This document shows positions 57,835 through 64,000 of a DNA stretch of 64,000 nucleotides, piece after piece. Below the pieces are notes generated by a model. It did no database searches. It saw nothing but the letters and a program-made list of their open reading frames with translations, and was not told the origin of the DNA. The number at the start of each line of letters is the position of its first letter. The stretch's first letter is position 1. The stretch is from NCBI GenBank assembly GCA_963930655.1, contig OZ005619.1, forward strand, positions 2,524,501-2,588,500, written 5' to 3'. Position numbers and translations under genes: made by a program. This stretch comes from Myrica gale. Taxonomy: Eukaryota > Streptophyta > Magnoliopsida > Fagales > Myricaceae.

Positions 57835-58135
57835 CATGTTCGGTAATTTAGAAAAAAAAACATGTTCTGTTGAGTATTTTTTTTAGGATTTGCATCATAC
57901 TTTTATATTTACATTTCAAACATCACAAAATACACGTATTCTAATACGACACTTTCTTACATTTTTTACAAACATCAATCTCATTTAACAATTTCTACAT
58001 GCATACCAATACAATTTTAAGATCACATAAATATTCACAATTTTATCAAAATCCAACCGATTTCTTTCGAATCAAAGTCACCTAAAATTTTATAACGAAA
58101 TGCCTATTTTTTTTCCTAAATCAGGTTTCAAATCG
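57835..58135. mobile_element. MITE-like element, GTTCGG type
   Basis: Begins AGGACATGTTCGG and has AAAATCCAACCGATTT near the right end. AT-rich, non-coding. Ends not fixed. Confidence 0.4.
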
Positions 58136-58149
58136 GAACCGAAATACAC

Positions 58150-58990
58150 TGACCAGACGAAAAAAAGCCGGCGGGATTCTAAAAAGGATCGGAGGAAGCC
58201 ACTATATGCTCCATGCTAGGCAGTGGGAGCTGTGGCCGGACATAGTAGACGACGCTACTAGGACCTAAGCTTGCCAGCAGATAATACACTACAACTCGGT
58301 ACAGAAGCCCAAGCAAGGGCGGACAAAAGATCCACAAAGGATCGAAAAAGCTCACGCAGGAGCTGGACCAAAACAGACCAACACAACAACCAACAACAAC
58401 AAAGACAACCATCAAACAGAGACGAAACCAGCACCACTGCCAGCAAACGAGCAGAGAGACCGACCCACCGCCATCGCAAGGAGAAGCACCAGGCATGTGT
58501 ACATCACGCGCCACCAAAAGTCACCGGCGCGTGTACACCACGCCCCACCAGAAGGCAACATCAAGGAGGCGCTGGGCTCGCCAAAGAGTGCAGGACCTAG
58601 CCAGGCGTCGCGTGGCCGCCAAAACCGTCGAAAACCGCCCTGAACAGTGATAGGCGGGTGAGATCCACACGCAGTGAGTGGCGCGCGTGAGACTTCACGC
58701 GCCGTTTGATAGCCAGACCGATACCGTTGTGCTCGGCTGGAGAAGTAAACGACATTGAGCAAGACTGTGACCACCGATGATGTACAGAAATATCGGGATC
58801 TACCGTCAAGGTTCCGGACAAAAAAAGGGGGAAGACAGAGAAGAAAGGAAGGGAGGGGATAGAGGGGGAAGGAGGGTGGGGGCGACCGCGGGAGGAGTCG
58901 GAGCTTCTCCAATCGCCGAAAGCCAGGGAAAAAAAGGGGAACGCAAGGCTAGAGAAGAAAAGTTCGAGAGATAAAAAGGGGTAGTCCAAA
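58150..58990 (-). mobile_element. GC-rich segment, possible LINE 5' end
   Basis: Much richer in GC than its surroundings. On the minus strand it ends with a short frame MEHIVASSDPFRIPPA after a long GC-rich leader with GCGCGTGAAGTCTCACGCGC-type symmetry near 58690. This could be the 5' UTR and first codons of a LINE truncated at its 3' side. I cannot confirm it; the open frames inside are not convincing proteins. Confidence 0.35.
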
Positions 58991-59326
58991 AATGGTCAAT
59001 GGTAAAACCAGATGACGAAACGCCTGATTGATTCATCTGAGTAGATGATCGGGGTAAACGGTAATTTTTCCAACGTTGCTACTAATTTTGCTTTACGACT
59101 TACGTGTACTTGCGGGACGTCGCGCGGTGCGGTGAATATTACGTGTCCTTGCGGGTTAATGTTACGTGTCCCTGCCTTGCTGTTTACCTTATTCAGGAGG
59201 AAAAAAGGAGTTTCTCATTTCTCTAGCCAACTATAAAGAAGCAAAAGAATTACCTTTTTCTGTCACGGAGTCATCCATCATCCATGTTCTGAAGCGTCTC
59301 TGTTTGAGAACGAAAAGAAATTTGCA
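58991..59326 (+). other. Upstream region of the second GAD gene
   Basis: Presumed promoter and leader of the downstream GAD paralogue. Contains four ACGTGT(A/C)C(T/C)-type repeats between about 59101 and 59172. Confidence 0.4.
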
Positions 59327-59412
59327 ATGGTGATCACAACGACGACACTGGACGCTGAAGAGCATTTTCTGTGTCCTTTTGCTTCCAGATATGCGCGTGT
59401 ACCGCTTCCCAA
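59327..59412 (+). CDS. GAD: Exon 1 of a second glutamate decarboxylase gene (partial)
   Basis: Encodes MVITTTTLDAEEHFL, then CPFASRYARVPLPK, ending in phase 2 at AA/GTAAGTTG. GAD exon 1 at 51217 ends in the same phase with [12 protein letters not shown] and GTAAGCTG. The conserved FASRYxR and identical exon end leave little doubt. The remaining exons are not in the window, because intron 1 is occupied by a hAT transposon that reaches the window end. It may continue as a working gene beyond 64,000 or be broken; I cannot tell. Confidence 0.85.
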
Positions 59413-59529
59413 GTAAGTTGCTCTGTTTTTGGATTTGGTCTCTCTCTCTCTTTCAGCACAGGCGGAGGGAGGGGGGGCGAACCGGGGCCACTGCCCCGGT
59501 TGGCTCTCCCGATTTTTTTTTTTACATGT

Positions 59530-59658
59530 TTTTTTTTTTGGGCCCGCCCCCCTTAAGCCCACTTAAATTCGGCCTGCCCCCCCTGCCCTGCCCAGACACC
59601 TAAGCCCGCCCCCCTTAAGCCCACTGAAATTCAGCCTGCCCCCTGCCCTGCCCAGAAA
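59530..59658. repeat. About 60-bp tandem repeat, two copies
   Basis: Two C-rich copies containing CCCCTTAAGCCCACT and AAATTC(G/A)GCCTGCCCC, directly before the 41-bp array. Subterminal in the hAT element. Confidence 0.65.
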
Positions 59659-59820
59659 CCTAAGCCCAGCCCAGCAGCCCCAGCCCAACCCCTTTGACAC
59701 CTAAGCCCAGCCCAGCAGCCCCAGCCCAACCCCTTTGACACCTAAGCCCAGCCCAACAGCCCCAGCCCAACCCCTTTGACACCTAAGCCCAGCCCAGCAG
59801 CCCCAGCCCAACCCCTTTAT
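59659..59820. repeat. 41-bp tandem repeat, four copies
   Basis: Units start CCTAAGCCCAGCCCAGCAGC at 59659, 59700, 59741 and 59782; they are nearly identical. Subterminal repeats of this type are common transposase-binding regions in hAT elements, which is inference here. Confidence 0.85.
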
Positions 59821-61636
59821 CCTCTCACCCTCATCCCTCTCCTCTCTACTCTCCGTCTCACACGCGACGTCTCCTCTAGAATCTCCGATTGTCTGTCCCT
59901 TTCTCCCAGACCCAGCGGCCAACGACTCCCTCTGGAGGCTGGCCTCTCCTCTTAGCTCCTCCACGCCGGACTGCCCACTGGCCACCGAGATCCGCAGAGC
60001 AGCACCTGACAGGACCCAAGTCCCAAGCCCTTTTGTCACAGTCGAAGCGCTCCTTCGTTCGGCCAACTTGGGGTGTTCTTTCCACACGGCCGCATACGAC
60101 ATATCTGGTGTCAAATAGTCCCCCGATTCCTTATCAATCATCTGGAATTGATTTCTGAATATTACATCGAAAGGTACTTGTAATATTGTGTCGAATCTGA
60201 TGCTTGATTGGAAATGTGATTTTATGACTATGCAATCAGTAAGGTTTTATTTTTGTTTTGTTTCAAATGCAGCGTCGTTACTAGGAAGCTGAAAACGTGG
60301 TGCAGGTTTATCAAATCGGGGTGCAGGTTTGTGAGTTCGGCCACTTCCCACTTTTGTTCTTGTTTCTTAGTAAAAATGTTTTGTGTCCTTTTTTCCAGGG
60401 GGCGGGACTCATAACCTTTGACGGCAGAATTTTTTTATAAATCCAACCATTGTGTTCGGACCCTTGAAAAGAAAATACTAAACTAATAATTACAGAATCT
60501 TGAATTTCTTCATGACATGTCCATCTTAGAATTTTTCTACTTGCTTGCTTAAAAAGAGAAAGATTTGTTGAATTGTTGTGTGGACAGTCTTATAACGAGG
60601 AATCGAGGATGTTTGACTCTTGATTAGCGAATCAGAGATAGTTACTAAACGACCAAGTGTATACTCATACAGTGATACAGGAAGCTTAACTATTTGAATA
60701 ACAGCTGAACTATTAAAAATTGACTATATAATTGCATTGATTTGAATTTAGAAAAATGGATAAGACTGGTAGTACCACATAATCGATTAACATGTCTAGG
60801 CTGTCTAGCGTTGTTTTTTGGAATATTAAATTAATGCTATAACAACTGACGTGGTTGTGAAAATCGATTAACATGTCTAGAGAAAACTGTAATGGCTCAT
60901 CTGCCATTCAACACATAATAGATTCATTTGCAATTTTGACTCTAAAGGCTCCTTCTAGCTTCTTTTCAAACTTTCTTTTGCCTTTTCTTTGCAGTTACGC
61001 TCTTGTTTATGTGGAAATAAAGAATGAAGGCGAGGATGCTTTTAAGTGAGAAATATATGGCGATGTCATAGTTTTAGAACACAGAATTTCTGAATCTACC
61101 AGCTCCACTGTTTTAAAGGATTACCAAGGTTTTAATTATTTCCTTTTGCTATTATTTTTCTGTTGTCTATATATATAATCTTATGGAAATAATTGGGTTT
61201 CTATATATTTCCCTCTGTTGTCTATTGTATCAACTGATGGAATGCATAATTGGGTTCCATCAATTTCGATTAATTTGTAATTCAATTATGCATTAACTTC
61301 TTTAATGTGACAATTCATTTGTTGTTTGTCCTTTATATTGGCCTCGCCCATATCAGTTTAGACAATGCATAATTGGGTTTCTATATAAGACATCAATAAT
61401 ATTAAAACACACTTTGGGGGCTCCCGGATTATTTTATAAAATTTTCAGCATGCATATTAGTTAATTGTTGTTTCTTCACACTTTGGGTTTCTATTTTGCT
61501 GCTTATATGATTTGGCATAAGCATTATGTAGACCACCTGATAATTTGCTGCTTGTGCTTGTGCTTGGGTTTCTACATAAACATTGGTTATATCATTTAAA
61601 TTTTAATTGGTTGATGATTTTTGTTTTCTTTAGATA
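59821..61636. other. hAT 5' region, no gene seen
   Basis: GC-richer to about 60160, then AT-rich. Probably leader and 5' introns of the transposase gene; a TTTCTTTAG acceptor-like site precedes the ATG at 61637 by three bases. Confidence 0.45.
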
Positions 61637-63990
61637 ATGGATAAGTTTTTGATAAAAAAGTCAGCCAGCGTGGAGTCATCAAATACTCCTAACGTGTGTA
61701 CTAGTTCTGAAACGAATACTAGTTCGAAAAGACCTCGGCTTTCTATTAGTCCGGATGATATTGTTGCTGACCCAGCGTTGCGTAAACCCATTGAAGAATA
61801 TGATGTTGGGATTAGGGATCAAATTCGTAGGGAATACTTGATCAAAGGTCCTTTTCAACCGCGTGGCCATGATTTTCCCAAGAAGCCATATGGGAAAACA
61901 ATGAGGGGTTTTAGGGAGTTATGGTTCAAAAATTATGAGTGGTTGGAATATAGTGTAACAAAAGATGCAGCGTATTGCCTGTGGTGTTATCTGTTTAGGC
62001 CACCTAGAGGTGCAAGATCTGGGGGAGATGTATTTACGGCTACGGGATTTAGCAACTGGAAAAAGGCAGTTGAGATTTTTGGTGAACATGTTGGTGTTGT
62101 GAATAGTGGTCACAATAATGCTAGAATACAATGTGAAGCACTCAAAAATCAACGACAAAGTGTATCGCACATGTTATCTGCACAAGGGCGGGAAATGGAG
62201 AATGCTTATCGCATTCGTTTGACAGCAGTTTTAGATTGTATTTGTTATCTTTTGGGGCAAGGATTACCTTTTCGTGGTCATGACGAGTCTGAGAGTTCAA
62301 CGAGGAAGGGCAATTTTCTTGAGCTCTTAGAATGGTACAACATACGTGATGAAAAGGTTGCTAAGGCAACTCTTCTTAATGCTCCAGGAAACAACCAAAT
62401 GACTTCTCCACAAATTCAAAAAGAATTGACGAATGTTGCTGCAGCGGAGACCACACTTGCCATCATTAAAGATATTGGGGACGGATATTTTTCACTTTTG
62501 GTTGATGAGTCTCGAGATACGTCAGTGAAGGAGCAAATGGCAGTGGTTTTGAGATATGTGAACAAACGTGGACATGTCATAGAAAGGTTTATTGGTGTGG
62601 AACATGTTACCGACACTTGCTCCCAATCTTTGAAAAATGCTATAGATAATTTGTTTGCAAGACACGGGTTATCAATATCCAGGTTGAGAGGTCAAGGGTA
62701 TGATGGGGCATCAAACATGCGAGGCGAGTTCAATGGGTTGAAATCTCTCATTTTGAGGGACAATCCTTCTGCGACCTACATTCATTGTTTTGCGCACCAA
62801 CTTCAATTGGTTATTATGACTACTGCAAAGAATAATGTCCAAGTTTGTGATTTTTTGTCTTACACTATGGATATTGTGACTATAGTCGGAGCTTCTTGTA
62901 AAAGGAAAGATTCTCTTCGGCAAAGTCAACATGAGAAGATAGTGAAGCTATTGGATAAAGGAGAAATTGTCAGTGGAAGGGGCAAAAATCAAGAAACCAG
63001 TCTTGTACGACCAGGTGATACTCGTTGGGGTTCATATCACATTACAATAATGCGTCTCTTCACTATGTGGTCAGCAGTGTTGGATGTACTTGAAAACATA
63101 GGAGAGGATGACACTTGCACAGAACAAAGATCTACGGCTCTGGGTCTACTGGATAACATTCAAAGCTTCGACTTTGTATTCATTATGCATTTGCTGAGAA
63201 ATATATTGGGAATTACAAATGAATTGTCACAGGTAATCACAAACAATACTCATTTTTATTCAAAAGTATTTATTATGCATTTATTGATAAATATAATGAG
63301 ATTATAAATGAATTGTCACAGGCCTTACAACGAAAGGATCAAGATATTGTTAATGCTATGAATTTGGTTGGAATTGTGAAGCGTCGGTTGCAAGATTTGA
63401 GAGAGAAGGAATGGGATGATTTTTTGGAAGAAGTCAAAACTTTTTGTGTGAATAATTCTATTATTGTGCCCAATATGGAAGACATTATTACAACTCGCGG
63501 TCGGGCTCGGCGTGGAGGGCAAACAGTTACTTATTTCCATCGTTTTCGTGTGGAAGTATTTTGCCAAGTTATTGATTTGATCGCTCAGGAGATGGATCAT
63601 CGTTTCACAGAAGCAAGTACAGAGTTACTTCTTTGTATAGCATGTCTTGATCCAAGAGACTCATTCTCAGCGTTTGATCATGCTAAGTTACTTCGTCTGG
63701 CTGAGCTTTATCCAGAAGATTTCTCAACAATTGATCGTGTTGTACTTAGAGATCAACTGAAAAACTACATTTTTGATGTGAGAAGTCATGATGCTTTTTC
63801 TGGACTTCAAGATATTGGAGGTCTTGCTACGAAGATGGTTGAGACAAAAAAGCATACTTTATATCCATTGGTTTATCTGCTCATTGAGTTGGCATTGGTC
63901 TTACCAGTTGCGACTGCAACCGTTGAGAGAGTGTTCTCTGCAATGAAGTTTATCAAAACTGACTTGCGTAATAAGATGGGAGATGAATGA
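61637..63990 (+). pseudogene. hAT transposase (TTF/ZMYM-DUF4371-hAT dimer type), late frameshift
   Basis: Exons 61637-63232 and 63322-63990 give 754 aa. The start MDKFLIKKSA is typical. A Ser-rich N-terminus is followed by the TTF-type zinc-finger region (ITKD-like AAYCLWCYLFRPP, TGFSNWKKA; residues about 110-155), DUF4371 (LLGQGLPFRGHDESE, then LVDESRDTS), the RNase-H-like core (GQGYDGASNMRG, IHCFAHQLQLV, DTRWGSY) and the hAT dimerisation block (LVLPVATATVERVFSAMK). The reading frame ends at TGA 63988-63990 after KMGDE, where homologues continue with W-MND-type sequence. The bases suggest loss of one copy of an 8-bp repeat (GATGAATG). Only the last 20-30 residues would be missing or altered. 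Intron 1 looks like a duplicated exon end. Confidence 0.85.
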
Positions 63991-64000
63991 TTGTATGGTG

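Larger units (their letters stand above)
59455..64000 (+). mobile_element. hAT transposon in GAD intron 1, running off the window
   Basis: Forty-two bases after the GAD exon 1 donor the sequence changes to CAGCACAGGCGGAGGGAGGGG, the style of terminus (CAG..GGCGGA.CCAGGGGG) seen in plant hAT elements with TTF/ZMYM-type transposases. GC-rich tandem repeats follow, then a transposase gene on the same strand. The right terminus and the 8-bp duplication are outside the window. Confidence 0.75.

Noticed and set aside
58179-59036. Minus-strand ORFs of 70-166 aa
   Set aside because: Mutually overlapping frames in GC-rich DNA, biased in composition, without recognisable domains.
59530-59820. CRISPR-like or satellite array
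   Set aside because: The 41-bp and about 60-bp units are contiguous tandem repeats without unique spacers, subterminal in a hAT element.

Overview
The window looks like nuclear DNA of a flowering plant, most likely a woody eudicot with a TE-rich genome. Plant-type genes are split by many GT-AG introns, intergenic DNA is AT-rich, and every major plant TE class is present (L1-type LINE, Copia, MULE, PIF/Harbinger, hAT, many MITEs). I cannot name the species. I saw no tRNA, rRNA, CRISPR array or bacterial-type operon. All exon models come from reading splice sites and protein similarity by eye.

Left (1-23.7 kb): a JMJ25/IBM1-type (KDM3-family) JmjC histone H3K9 demethylase gene on the minus strand, 12 exons over about 19.7 kb. 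Its introns hold a hAT-like element, MITEs, an internally deleted Copia element and several plus-strand (antisense) insertions of one LINE family. One rearranged LINE sits inside the JmjC-domain exon, with a 14-bp target-site duplication, and a nearby 21-bp repeat expansion shifts the frame. This copy is therefore probably a pseudogene.

Middle (24.9-35.3 kb): an approximately 10.4-kb PIF/Harbinger element. It carries a Myb/SANT-like gene, an ORF with two SUMO-interaction-like motifs, a DDE transposase with lesions, and a small GRF-type zinc-finger/membrane-anchor gene. From 35.3 to 42.2 kb there are MITEs and no recognised gene. From 42,263 to 49,673 lies a complete 7.4-kb MULE with long terminal inverted repeats and a perfect 9-bp TSD. 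It encodes a MuDR-type transposase (one nonsense codon, one catalytic Asp changed to Asn) on the minus strand and, on the plus strand, a second GRF zinc-finger/coiled-coil/membrane-anchor gene.

Right (51.2-64 kb): an apparently intact six-exon glutamate decarboxylase gene (499 aa, calmodulin-binding-like C-terminus). Exon 1 of a second, tandem GAD paralogue lies 8.1 kb downstream. Intron 1 of that paralogue contains an autonomous-type hAT element (TTF/ZMYM-DUF4371-hAT-dimer transposase) that runs past the window end.

The only gene that looks functional throughout is the first GAD gene. The most interesting signals are the repeated transposon load in and through a histone demethylase gene, the shared GRF-zinc-finger/TM accessory architecture in two unrelated DNA transposons, and the transposon-split GAD duplication.
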